From: Chrysopilus asiliformis
Lineage: Eukaryota > Arthropoda > Insecta > Diptera > Rhagionidae
Assembly (NCBI GenBank): GCA_964034945.1
Contig: OZ035962.1
Span: 90,255,650 to 90,319,649 of the forward strand
Length of the DNA stretch: 64,000 bases
Reading direction: 5' to 3'
Shown here: positions 44,051 to 55,615 of the stretch, one piece after another
How positions within the stretch are numbered: position 1 is the first letter of the stretch
How the letters are laid out: each line of letters opens with the position of its first letter
The notes under the pieces: generated by a model
What the model saw: only the letters and a program-made list of their open reading frames with translations
Databases searched by the model: none
Told to the model about the DNA's origin: nothing
Program-made: the position numbers and the translations under genes

Positions 44051-45005
44051 GAAAACATGAGATAAGCTACAATTGCCAGGGGACAATCATCAAATACTCT
44101 ATATGTGGACAGACAAAACGTTTAAATGGGGGGATGGAAGGGAAAGTTCTGATTGGATTTTGATGTATGGAACGAATATGTAAAATCATATTCTAAACAC
44201 ATTTCATCTTTATGAACTTTTCGATACGTTGAACCGTTTTCGAGGAAATAGCAAAAAAGTATTCCATTTTTATTGGAGAGGGAGAAGCTGTGGTCTGGTG
44301 GGATTTTGATGTATGGGTGAGTTATGTAAATTGTTATCCTAAACACATTTTACCTTAATAAATTTTTCAATACGGCTCACCGTTTTCGAGAAAACTATAA
44401 AAAAAACTGTTTTGTTTGTTTGCGGGAGGGAAAGAATGGTCCGATTTTTCCCGTTCATGAACTTAGCCTTGTCATTTACGATAAACAAAACTGAACAAAA
44501 TTTCAAGCTTCTAGCTCAAACATTTCGAAAGAATTTAAAAATTTTGTTTAAGTTTTTGAATCGATTTTTTTGAAACTTGTAAACAAGTCTGTTCTTTATT
44601 TGCCACTCCTCTTTCGGTCATTCGTATGTCTGTTTGCTTATTAACACCAAACCTCTTGATAAAATTCAGATTAGGCCTTGGAAATTAGCCTAATCATGAT
44701 TTTTAAAAAGTGAGGTCAAGTTTGAAAACGCGGCCCGTCCCCTCCCCTTTCCCCTTACCATACTAGTGGTCATTTGGGTGGAGAGAGAAGGGTTTGGTAC
44801 GCGTTCACGGACAGACAGACAGACAGAAAGACGGACGGACAGACGGACGGACAGACGGACGGGCATCCGAAAATCAGACTTTATTGTCGTCCCAAATACC
44901 CTGGTTCAAAATTAGTTCATTTTTCTGTCCTGCGATTGGTTCGATGCATCACAAACGGTATACTAAATCTAATATACTCCTATATGATATATCATATAGA
45001 GTATA
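44051..45005 (+). mobile_element. DINE/mini-me-like element, family B (B2)
   Basis: It begins gaaaacatgagataagctac and caattgccaggg, has (RGAC)n at 44810-44868, and ends with a hairpin around atgatatatcatatagagta. It shares these with B1. The central part carries another dispersed repeat (44527-44755). The open frames through the microsatellite are artefacts. Confidence 0.62.
44527..44755 (+). repeat. Dispersed repeat D, copy 1
   Basis: The stretch from gaatttaaaaattttgttta through gaaacttgtaaacaagtctg, gtatgtctgtttgcttatta, gattaggcctt and gaggtcaagtttgaaaa recurs at 46661-46885 with scattered changes. Confidence 0.8.
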
Positions 45006-46660
45006 AAAAGGCAAAAATTAAAATTAAAATTTATGTGCTTAGATCCTTTTATATCGTTAAGATTTCATTGCACCAAAGTGTTTACGATTAAGCAAACATC
45101 GTAAAAGCATTTACACTCTTCTAGTCCCTTAACGCATCACTAAATTTTAAGAGCGGTTAAAATTATTTCAAATAAATCCACTTGAAGTGAAGAAAAAAAA
45201 ATCCAAATAAATTTTAAGTTACATACTTTGATGTGTATCTCATAAATAACACAGAAGACGGAAACATGACTGCAGTTAAATGAACAAATTAAGGAAAAAT
45301 CAAGACAGAGCGAGGCGTTTTATATAAAAAAAATTAAATCTGGGGAGAAACACCATAAAAAAAACTCCAATATTTTCTTAGTCTTGGCCAGCCTGTCGCT
45401 AATGTTCACGCTACACCTCCTAATTTTTCATCGGCATGTGTTTATGACATCCAACCGGAGTATAAAAACGGACCATTTGTTACGAGTATAGCGGATAGTG
45501 CTTTAAAATGTGAATGAAGAAAGTTTTCATTAAAACAGCCAAACCATGTCATTCACACTTGGCACCACTTAAAATCCGTGAACGACGACCGACGCCCGCC
45601 GCCGATGACGACGACGTCTTGGTAGCAAATTTGCAGCATAAAACTGCATTTACACGGTGCCCATGATTTGATCTAGGGGTGTTGAGGCGGACGAGGGAGG
45701 GGATGGGAAGAAATTGCATTATGAAACGAATGCAATTTGCTCTTCCGGCGCTTTTACCCGTAAATTTGCAGGCATGCTGAAAGTGCATCCACTCGTTTAG
45801 TGTAACATTCTTTTAGGTACTTCACAGTTGGAAGTAAATGAGGTGCAAGTAGTGATTATGTCTTAACAACTTCCAGCATCCATTTAGCTGGAGACAGAAG
45901 GGTTTGGTACGCAGCCAAAGTGATGGAAGTGCTGCATCTCGATGCCGCCTTCACTTCGAATTGAAGACGGAATTAACGTCGTTCACCGCAAATCTTTTCC
46001 GGAGGAAGGAGTCTTTGTGGTTTTGCGGTACGTCTTAATTGAATTTGCAGCGATGTCATGTCATCAAGTTCCAGAGTTATGATTTGCTACATCCTGGTTT
46101 CAGCCGATTATGGCCCAACTCCATTAGCCATTAAGTTTGAATTATATTGAGAAATATTTATGCCTGCCAGTTGAAAGTTATCTTTATTTTCAAGGAATGA
46201 AGATTTGATTTTAGAAAATGAAATCCAAACTCCTGGAGAATGTCTTAAGCGTTAATACAAATTACAGGCAAATGGAGTTCCAGTATTAGGTTTCAAATTC
46301 GTAAAAATTAGTGATAAATATTTCCTTCAAGTTAAACTTGTATGAAACTTCTAGTGTTAGCAATAAAATTTTAATTTGCATAATTTTAAATAAATGTTTT
46401 ATTTTACCTCCAATTTATGCTGTTTATTGCACCACACACTTGGCATTCGACTATAGTAGCACATGTCTGGAAATTTCAAATGTTGACAACAATTAATTAG
46501 ACCAATTTATCAATTTAGCTGCAGTTAGGGAATTTGGCAGCGGTTAAAAAATTCGACTTCTAAATGATATCATAAACTAATTGAGATATGAAAAAAATAT
46601 CATTTCTAAGGAAATCATTTTATATGGAAGACTTTGTTGGTTGTTTTTATATTTATTTTT
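45006..46660. other. Non-coding DNA
   Basis: No gene was recognised. The patch 45560-45780 is GC-richer, with gacgacg words; its minus-strand frame (45549-45788) is unsupported. 45695-45777 is duplicated at 47492-47574. The string gagacagaagggtttggtac at 45891 echoes gagagaagggtttggtac near 44783. Confidence 0.45.
45695..45777 (+). repeat. Duplicated segment, copy 1
   Basis: The core atgaaacgaatgcaatttgc followed by tcttccggcgc and gcaaatttgcaggcatg-like words matches 47492-47574 closely. Confidence 0.78.
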
Positions 46661-46885
46661 AGAATTTAAACATTTTGTTTCACTTTTTAATCAATTTTTT
46701 TTGAAACTTGTAAACAAGTCTGTATTTTATTTGCCACTCTCTTCTTTCAGTCGTATGTCTGTTTGCTTATTAACACCAACCCTCTTGATTAATTTCAGAT
46801 TAGGCCTTAGAAATTAGCGAAACCATGGTTTATAAAAACTGAGGTCAAGTTTGAAAATTCGGGCCGCCCTTCCTCCCCTTTCCCC
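46661..46885 (+). repeat. Dispersed repeat D, copy 2
   Basis: Matches 44527-44755 in order and orientation, ending in the same pyrimidine-rich tail (cctcccctttcccc). Confidence 0.8.
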
Positions 46886-46979
46886 TTTCCCGCATCCTCT
46901 CAAGTGTTCTAATTCTTGAAATAAATCTCACTGAACAATAATAAAGAGAAATGGGCCTCACGGAACTTTTTTGAGATAA

Positions 46980-47135
46980 ACTAGCCATAGCAAAAAATTT
47001 GTTAAAAAAAAATGGGCCGCAGGTAAAAAAAAGTGATTTACAGCAACTTTTAGGTTCAAATCGATCTAAGGCAATAAATGCGCCGTAGATGAAGATTTGT
47101 TTGAAAAAAATAAGCCGCAGGCGAAAAAAAAATAC
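46980..47135 (+). mobile_element. hAT-like family fragment
   Basis: Three modules occur: gggccgcaggtaaaa (47013), gcgccgtagatgaag (47080) and agccgcaggcgaaaa (47113). No ends are present. Confidence 0.5.
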
Positions 47136-47491
47136 ACCAACCCCACTGGACCGAAATCCACCAGAAAAATATCAGATCGACCCCTGAAAAGTCAGTGCCG
47201 ACTACTTGGTGTGTTGAGATATGGCAGCTTTATTGTGTAGAAAATACGTATTCTTTTTTAAAAGCTATTATTTAGCTTGCGCTATTCTGTTTGTTTGCCT
47301 GTCAGGGTCAAATTTTGTTATCTAATTTTGAATAAGTATGTAATATATACATTCTATATCTTTTATTGCTTGTTAACTACCTCCCCCATTCTATATCCTG
47401 AGCCATAGGAGAAATTTTCACGCGGCTTGCGCCATTGGTTTAGTTGTCCCCCAAGGAAATTTTTCCAGGGACTGGGGTGGGGGCTGGGGAG

Positions 47492-47574
47492 GTGGCGGGG
47501 AGTAGGAAGAAATCACGTGATGAAACGAATGCAATTTGCTCTTCCGACGCCTTAACCCGCAAATTTGCAGGCAT
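47492..47574 (+). repeat. Duplicated segment, copy 2
   Basis: Counterpart of 45695-45777. It is followed directly by a truncated family A element. Confidence 0.78.
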
Positions 47575-47594
47575 GAAAAAATGAAAATAAAACA

Positions 47595-47957
47595 AAACAT
47601 AACAAAAACTATAATTGCCAATCTGGCAATTATTGAAACCCCGTATGGTGATTTAAGTGGACGGTGAACAATTTTATCAAAATTCCACTTTGAAGTCAAA
47701 CTTTCCAATAAGATTTTTTAAAATTTTTTCCAATCGGATTTTGATGTTTGGGAGTTCTATGTAGAATCATATCCTAAATAACTTTTGTTCTTGCACTTTT
47801 TTGATAAGATGCACCGTTCTTGAGATATTCGCAAAAAATGTTGTCGTTCGTATGGGGGGTACCCCCCCTAATGTACCATTTTGCCCATTAACGAACTTAG
47901 CCTTGCATTTTACGAAAAACGAATCTGCGTAAAATTTCAAATCTCTAGCTCAATTTT
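47595..47957 (+). mobile_element. DINE/mini-me-like element, family A, 3'-truncated (A4)
   Basis: It matches the 5' half of family A from acataacaaaaactataatt to tctctagctcaat and stops exactly before the position of the (RGAC)n block. The microsatellite and 3' hairpin are absent. Confidence 0.68.
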
Positions 47958-49375
47958 TTTTCTCCTTTCGAATTGGGCCCTGTTTAACATCACATGCCTT
48001 TTAACGCCTCTGATCTCACTTAAGCTAATTAAGTGGATTAAGCTGTGTAATTTAATTCCAAGGAAAACTAAAACGTCGTTGATGGCTTAAAATATTTTTT
48101 GATTGACACAACGATAAAATTTAAATCACTGCAAATATTTTTTATGTCATTTACCATTTTTGTATGTTACCAAAATAAAAGCTAAAAGTGCAAAAAACTA
48201 TGAATGAAACACCCACAGATTCATTAGTGATTTAGATGAATGTAATCAGATAATTGATTCTTAAATGACATAAACTATCCATTTTATTTGTGAGCCAAAT
48301 TTGATGAATTTTATAGCTTCGGTTCTTTTCGTATACCGGACCAAATTTTGTGCATTTAAAAATATTTGTTGTAAGATTGATAAGGTGTTGACAAATTTAA
48401 AAAAAAAGTTTTGAATGTTATATTTTGGATGCTAGATTTGTATTAAATTAGATGTTATTTTAATTTGGGTAACCTGGTTACCTAATTTTACTTTCCTTCA
48501 CAGGTTGGATTTTTGATTTTTTTTACCACTGGACTTGGGAGTTGTCTATAAAAGATGTCACATGTTTAGGGGAAAAGGAGCAAAGAGAATTGGGATGCAA
48601 AACTGGAGGACATCAGCACGTGACCGGAACCTCTGGCGAGAGATATTGCGGCAGGCCAAAACCGGAAACCGGTTGTAGTGCCGAGAGAGAGAGAGTGAGT
48701 TCATAATCAGAACATCGATGGGATCAAACACTTCATGTCTCGATTACAGAGTTTCCTGATTACGGAGTGCCCTAATTACAGAGTGCCCTGATTACAGAGT
48801 GCTCGGATTACAAAATGAATAAGGCGGTTTAATGGATTTAAGGAAGATTTCAACTGTTAGATTGGTCATTTTTTATTCACAAGTTTTATCGAAAATGGCT
48901 ATCGAGAAATATTTATTAAAAACGGATTTAAAACAAATATTGTGTTACAAAATTATTACTAAATTGTGTAGGCTTAGCATTAAAAACAAAAGTGCTTTAA
49001 AAAACAAAAGCAAGAAACTGAAAATAATAAATTCACGATGACAAGTCAACAAATTGAAATGGTTGATTTAGAGCAGAATCGATCGTTATAAATTCAATTA
49101 CAACGAGTTCAATATATATGCGGATAGGTGCTCAATATATTCAGCACATTGACCTAGACTGGGGATATTTATACAAGTTTCTCAAACATCAAGACAAGTT
49201 AACACCAAAGGAAAAATCCATTGAAACTTATTTATAACGATTTGAGCAGGTGAATGGAATCGATTCGATTGTAAAAAAAAGAAAATGTAAGCAAAGTGTG
49301 TATAAATAAATACTCACATAAATCATTAGATATAAATAAGAGATAAATAGATTTATCTATCTTTTCATTAATACT
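47958..49375. other. Non-coding AT-rich DNA
   Basis: Contains the tandem repeat at 48741-48811 and a gagagagagag run near 48684-48697. No gene was recognised. Confidence 0.5.
48741..48811 (+). repeat. 16-bp tandem repeat, four to five copies
   Basis: The unit gattacagagtgccct recurs with small changes. Confidence 0.85.
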
Positions 49376-50242
49376 TAGGGTGACTGAAATGGCCGGAACA
49401 GTACCAAAGAACCATGCAAGAAATAGCGTTTTTCGTGCCCCTGGGATAACTTTTGAACCCGTGTAGTTTTCACTTCGGTTGAGGACTTTTTGGAAAGGGC
49501 ACAGTCTCTAGTTTCCAATAATTCCTTAACCAAAGTGAAAACTACACGGGTTCAAAAGTTATCCCAGGGGCACAACTTCCATCTATGCCATGATTTTTGT
49601 GAAAAATTACGAGAAAGTTCGTTAACCCCTCACCATCCCCCTGCATTTCGGTGGCTCTTGAAGCCATATATGGATAAAACTAGAGACTGTGCCCATTCCA
49701 AAAAGTACTCAACCAAAGTGAAAACTACACTGATTCAAGAGTTAGTTTAGGGGTAAAATCGTGCATCGTTCATTAGGCGTTCCGGCCCTGCGCAGCGCGG
49801 AGTCCCAGAAACTAAGTTTTTTTCCCGAATTTTTCAATGCTATAATTTATCAAATGCTAGAAAAAAAAACGATCACTAAAAATTAGTCTACTTCGCTTTT
49901 GTCTTTATTGGTATTTTTGCAATTTCCGTTGACATTATTTATGGAATGTAAAGAGCGCGAAAAATTGTGTTAATTTTCGCTTAGGAATGTGCAGATTCCA
50001 GTACAGATGTGCAGAGTGCTTCGGAATGTGCAGATCTTGATTTGACGCCACATTCTGTTTAAAAAAATTCGCTTGCGGCGCAGATTTCTTAATTCTTTTT
50101 TCTTGAATTTCGAATAAATCAAATTTTACTTTCTCTGAAATTCAAAAATTTTGTTATTTCGTTGGTTTTCCGTTTCAGTTATTGATTCCTCCCTCCCCCC
50201 TACCCCCTCTCACCTTGTACTGGATTGAATATGGTCACCCTA
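49376..50242 (-). mobile_element. hAT-like family copy with nested foldback
   Basis: Ends TAGGGTGACTG (49376) and ATGGTCACCCTA (50242) are flanked by ttaatact and tcaataat (6 of 8 identical, possibly an old duplication). Modules (cttgcggcgcagatttctta near 50073) and the pyrimidine block (50187-50215) show minus orientation. A foldback occupies 49406-49774 close to one end. Confidence 0.62.
49406..49774. mobile_element. Foldback element, copy 2, inverted internal configuration
   Basis: It has the same arms and centre as copy 1. The outer segments are exchanged: the cgatgcacgattttg end is now on the right and the ccatgcaagaaatagcg end on the left, while the centre keeps the same orientation. 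Confidence 0.78.
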
Positions 50243-51509
50243 TCAATAATGTGACTTTTAATCCAAGTGGGAATCACAATCAACGAAATTGGAGCTAATA
50301 AAGTCACCACAAATGCTATGGAAATTGTTAATTATATGGCATAAATTCTGTAGTTTTGTATGTATTGAAATGTCATTCTAATGAAGAACAAATGTTTCAC
50401 AGGAAAGAAAAATCGTATAAAATATTTAAATAAAAAACGAATAGCATAAAAATGTTGCTAAACAAAAGAAACCCATAAAAAGACTCACCTGATTTAGAAA
50501 TAGATCGAAGTTAGTAATCTTTGACTTGTGATCATTTAACAACGACTCCAAATAAAACTTAGAATTGTATCTATTCCAATTTCCAAGTATCTATTGAGCT
50601 GTTTAGACGATTTTGCAATCTTTTATTTTGTTTAGTGGTAGAAAATCAAGTACTTTAGAATCACGTAATCCTTGTTTTCCAGCTTATATATATATGCTAT
50701 TTTTTATTTATTTTCTTGTCGTTGTTTTTTCGTAATTGATGTTTGAGAGTTTTTATTTATCTCTTTGTGTTTTTCTTAAGATATTTTCTATTTTGTTGCT
50801 GTTTTTTTTTTTGTTTTGCTATTTCAATTTAATTGTATATTTATTTATATGGCTAGATTTTCTTCTCTCAATTTTCCGCTGATAGTATAAAATGAAAATA
50901 ATGGCGAAACACGTACACTGAGCAACAATATCAGAACTGGAAGATTACATTCCCACGTTAAGAGCCTCATTAGATGAGGCATGACTCCCTGGATCGAGCC
51001 GTATCTATTTACCACCACGATTCAGTGTTTTTCTTTTAAACTCTTTATTTTTATTATTTCGATTTTTGTATTAACTTCTTGGAAGCAATCAATTTCTATC
51101 TTCTCTTTGTGAATATTCTTATTTTTATCTAAACTTCTTCTAGCATGAGAAAAAAAAATCCTTTCCCCGTTTAAAAGTCCTTGTTGTCGATTTCGAAAAG
51201 TGGCAACCGTACAAAATTTTAAGCTTGAACCTTTTTTGTTTTTAATTTTCTTACACTCGCATTACGGCAAATAATTTCACTTAACTCTTTCGTTATATAG
51301 ACTAGACCATGACCACTTAATTTCATTTTTTTTTCTTTAACAATTTTCACCTTTTTTTGCACTCTTTTCTTACGCTTTTAATTGGTCGATTGTTAAAAAG
51401 GGATCACCTTTTACTTCAGGCACATTAAGATTTCTTTTGTGTGTGTTGAAAAATGCTCAATGTAGACACATTGGGTAGATTGAAAAAAATGTTTAACATT
51501 TAAAAACAC
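50243..51509. other. Non-coding AT-rich DNA
   Basis: Nothing recognised beyond poly-T tracts and one GCATAAAA word near 50448. Confidence 0.5.
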
Positions 51510-51512
51510 TTA

Positions 51513-52212
51513 TGCCCGGTTTTTCAGTGAAAGTTTAAACTCCGTTTAACCGGCGATAAAGTTTAAACTACCGTTTAACACAAAATGGTGTTTTTCAGTG
51601 ACAGTTTATCTCTAACCAAAAGTTTAAACGGAGTTTAACTTAAACGGCCATGGATGAGGGTTTAAACTAACGTTTTTTCAAAACTTGTTTGTCTTTTGTA
51701 GATCCGCGAAGAATAAAACTGTAATAAAAATGGAGTGCATCACTTTTTTTGTTCTCCACAATTTCACTATATTTTTTACAAGTTCTAACAATTTTAGAAC
51801 TTCTTTTGAAATAAAATTGGAAAACCGTCTTGAACCACAATAACACCCCAATAATACAATTGAATCACAATAACACAATTGAAACACAATAACACAATTG
51901 AAACACAATAACAACCGAAATCAGAACCGTTTTTTTATAAAATTTTATAATTAATGCGTAATCAAATACTCGTATTACGAAAATTATCATAACTAGACAA
52001 ATATATCAATGATTTTATGACAGGAGAAGTTGTCATTTCAATATATTTTACTTGTATAGTAGACTGCAAAATTGACAAAAAAGTTTAAACTTTAGTTTAA
52101 TAAAACGTTCAATTCCGTTTGTCTGAAAAACACCAGAAGTTTAAACTTTAGTTTAAACTTCATTATGAGTTTAACTAAACTAAAGTTTAAACTTTCACTG
52201 AAAAACCGGGCA
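51513..52212. mobile_element. PIF/Harbinger-like MITE, 700 bp, TTA duplication
   Basis: TTA at 51510-51512 and 52213-52215 flank perfect inverted ends of about 30 bp starting TGCCCGGTTTTTCAGTGAAA. The palindromic-core word agtttaaact recurs at both ends (about eight copies), with internal copies of gtttttcagtga. A tandem repeat lies at 51836-51916. No transposase frame is present. Confidence 0.85.
51836..51916 (+). repeat. Tandem repeat of about 19 bp inside the MITE
   Basis: The unit cacaataacacaattgaaa is repeated about four times with drift at the left side. Confidence 0.78.
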
Positions 52213-52215
52213 TTA

Positions 52216-55200
52216 GTTGCACTTAATGGCCGATTCCCATTTCCCGGATAAAATGTAGTCCATTCTTGAAGATCCTTAAGCGCTCGCTGGAAAGAAATAA
52301 GAAAAATAGCAAATCTAATAGAGACAATTTAATGCGATATAAGAAAAATAACGTGTAAAATTTGTTTAACATAGAAACTCAATATCACTTGCATTTCGCA
52401 AATGTGATTTTGTGGTTTTTCTGAAGAAACATAAACCGATCACGTGGAATATTTCACGATGTTCAGTTAGGGATTATATCAAGCTACTCGTTTCGATTCT
52501 TTAATTGAATTTAAATTAATTTTTTTTTTCGTAAAAAGAGTTTTATTCAGAAATTTCAACGTGTAACGTTGTTGCGCACCATCGGCTGAGAAATGCTGGA
52601 TAAGATTTTAGAAAAATTAATCAACCAATTTTACTGGAAATGGCTTGAGTGTGTACTAAAAATTTATTTAAATTTATGATATTCTTACAAATTTCAACCC
52701 CAATTTTAATCCCATACACATGCTTTCATGCACACGCTGATTGAAGTTAGTTTAAGCAGCACGAAAGAAGAAAAGTTAAATTTTCCTATAAAAAAACACA
52801 CGTGGGAAAGCGCGTGTTCCACAAGAAATGAATCGAAAATTGAAATTTATCTACGAAATTTGTACCACAAGCAACGTATATAAAATAAAACAAAGAGAGA
52901 AAATCTGGAAAACTATTAATTTTCCCGGACACATTCACAATTTTGTCACACATTTCACGTTTATCTCGTAAATTCCCCGCCCTGCCGACACCTCAATCCG
53001 TACATAAAAAAACTCGGTTGGCGTCTCGACTTAACATAATAGCACCGTTTGGAACCTTGTTAATTCCAGGTCGTCTGTCATTATGTAACTAAAACAGTTC
53101 TTCTGCAACTATGATGACAGTCTTTGGTTCAGTTTGTCGTTTTTCTCCCATTTCACTTGATGAAAATGCACCGCTAGTCGATAATTAACATAAGCGTGTT
53201 ATACATAGATTTTCTTTGCTTAGTCTTAAGTATTTTTTTTTAATACGGTGTGAGTTTTAAGTCCAAAGCAATGAATCTTTGGCCAAATAACAAAAGACGT
53301 CGAATAAGTTTATTTCTTTTTCTTTTTTTTTAAATGGAAAAAGATACTTGAGAAAAATTACTTAGTATGCCACTAGTATCACGTCGTTGTGCACTTTCTT
53401 TATTTGCGCATATGTAACACACTTATCCAAGCTAAACAAGAAAACATGTCTCGCATTTATTGGAAGAAACCTAAAATGTTACCGAAGAACATGGATTTGT
53501 GGATTGTTGCACCTTTTCTTCGGATCTCTTCATGATTGGATTGAATAAAAATAGGTAAAGTCCCGAGTGTAAGACCACCAACCTTGATTTGGTGAAACGA
53601 CTTACAAATGCGGTGAAAGATTTACTTTTTTAGGCGGATCCAATCAAATGCTAACTAAAACTGATGATTTAACCATACGTGCGAAAACCGAGAGGTGAAC
53701 TTCTAAAGCCACACATTTTACTCAACGATGCCGATTTCTTAATAATTTCTGGGACAATCGAGATTGATGCCTTATCTGCTACATATGAGGAGGTATATCC
53801 GTATAAGCTGCCTCTTCACACATGTAAGGTCTGATCATGTTACAGCATAAAACATTAAACAGTCCTCGGGCATGGGAATAAGTTTGAGTTGGCATGTGAA
53901 TTTCAGATTAATTAAGACAAACTGCGATAAGATTTTGAGTTTTATATTTTTTGTATAGACAGCAAAAATCACTTTGGCACACATTTACGTGTTTTTTTCT
54001 CACATCGGAAACGATAGGACACCAGAAGTTATCTACAGTTGTGAATTTCTGTGTGCTTTCTTATGTGTTTTAACGTAATTTATGTGAATTTCCGAAGACC
54101 TTAGAAAAATGTGTAGATTTCTATTCCATCAACAGATTTTATTGCAGCCGAAAGGAAATATTTTTAGATTAATACGTTCAGAAGTTCAACAGGTTTTCAA
54201 CAAATCAAAATTTTCATCTTTTGAGCACAAATGTGTGTTTGGATGCCCGTGCGTGCAGGATACCCGTGCGCGAGAATTTAAATTTTTCGGGGCCCTGATA
54301 ATGGTCACTTCAAATATTTTTTGATTAATTAGATCTGTCGCTATGACCACAAACAACAATCAATTTGGCCTGCATTGCATTTACACCTTTGAAACCTCTT
54401 AATAGGGAAAGTAAACAGACACCACATGCTTGCTAGGGTGATAATAGGGTGAAAAATTTATTATCGCTACGACTACCTCAAGTAGCGACCCTTAAAAATC
54501 ATTATTCATATTATATCCTTAAGTGGAAAAATATGTTTGGACTTTCCCAAGGGAGATATAAACTTGTCGCATTCTTAAATTAATCTAATAAATCGATATA
54601 TGGCCCGTGATGACATGCAACCCAATTCGAAAAGATACCCAAAAAAAATGTACAGGAAACAACAACAAAAGGAACCCCGTATCCTTTTTACAACACGAGA
54701 ATCTGTCACATACTTATATCGACCTATCCATTCTAACCAAAGGACATCATAAAGGACTAAGAGATAGGATGGAACTAGATTTTATAGGGTAGGAATTCGA
54801 AATGAAATAACCGTAATATAGTCATAGGGGCGGATTCTTGCACATTGCGTTGTATTGGAAAAAATATTTCAAATCGAAGGAGGAATACAAAAAACCCGAG
54901 GAATTTTTTTTTTTAATCTTCAAAGATAGTTAGTGGCTTTCATTAATTTGTCGACAACACTGCTAATGACCACTTTCGGGATACCAAATAAATTATCGGC
55001 CATTACAACCCATTAGGTCCAATGGTCGATCTGTCACTCTTCATTTCTGGCATCTAATCAGCTTGACTTTGGACAAAACCAATTCCCTACAATTTTTTTT
55101 GCTATGTTTTCATCTTGTTTGCTGAAAGAATTTTTTATTTTGCTTCTTAAACATGACAGCAGCAGTAGCTTCTGTGTTTCATTAAGTTGGTAGTCCCCTT

Positions 55201-55396
55201 CATCCCTAACCAAACATTCTAAGATGGATTTAAATATATTTCCTGACCAATCTCAAATTGATTGGTTCGTTAAAAAGTGGAAATTGTTGCACGAAGAACA
55301 TCTTCTTAATGTTTCATAACGTTGTCGTTTGGTTGGATTCATTTTGAGAACGAGAGCAGACCAGAACGTGAAGGTAACAAACATACGGGATCCAAA
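52216..55396. other. Non-coding DNA, the longest repeat-poor stretch
   Basis: No gene was recognised. Frames at 54109-54324 and 54607-54792 are short and featureless. Patches around 52960-53250 and 53560-53900 are less AT-rich and lack repeats, so they are reasonable places to look for conserved non-coding sequence. Confidence 0.45.
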
Positions 55397-55400
55397 TTAA

Positions 55401-55611
55401 CCCATTAGCACCCAGAACTTTTCAGCATTGAAATTTTGTAGAAGTATTGTAGTTTTACTGTTCGTAGGAACCAAAAGATACAACTTATTTTTTTTATGAA
55501 AATTTTGGATATCTCAAAAGAAATGTTTGGATCTCTCATATCCGTACTCAAAGTTACCGCAAGTAAGATAAATAAATGACATGCTCCCATGCAACAGTGG
55601 ACATTAATGGG
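55401..55611. mobile_element. piggyBac-like MITE, 211 bp
   Basis: TTAA at 55397-55400 and 55612-55615 flank ends CCCATTAGCACCC and, inverted, CCCATTAATGTCC. The minus-strand frame covering it is not supported. Confidence 0.72.
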
Positions 55612-55615
55612 TTAA

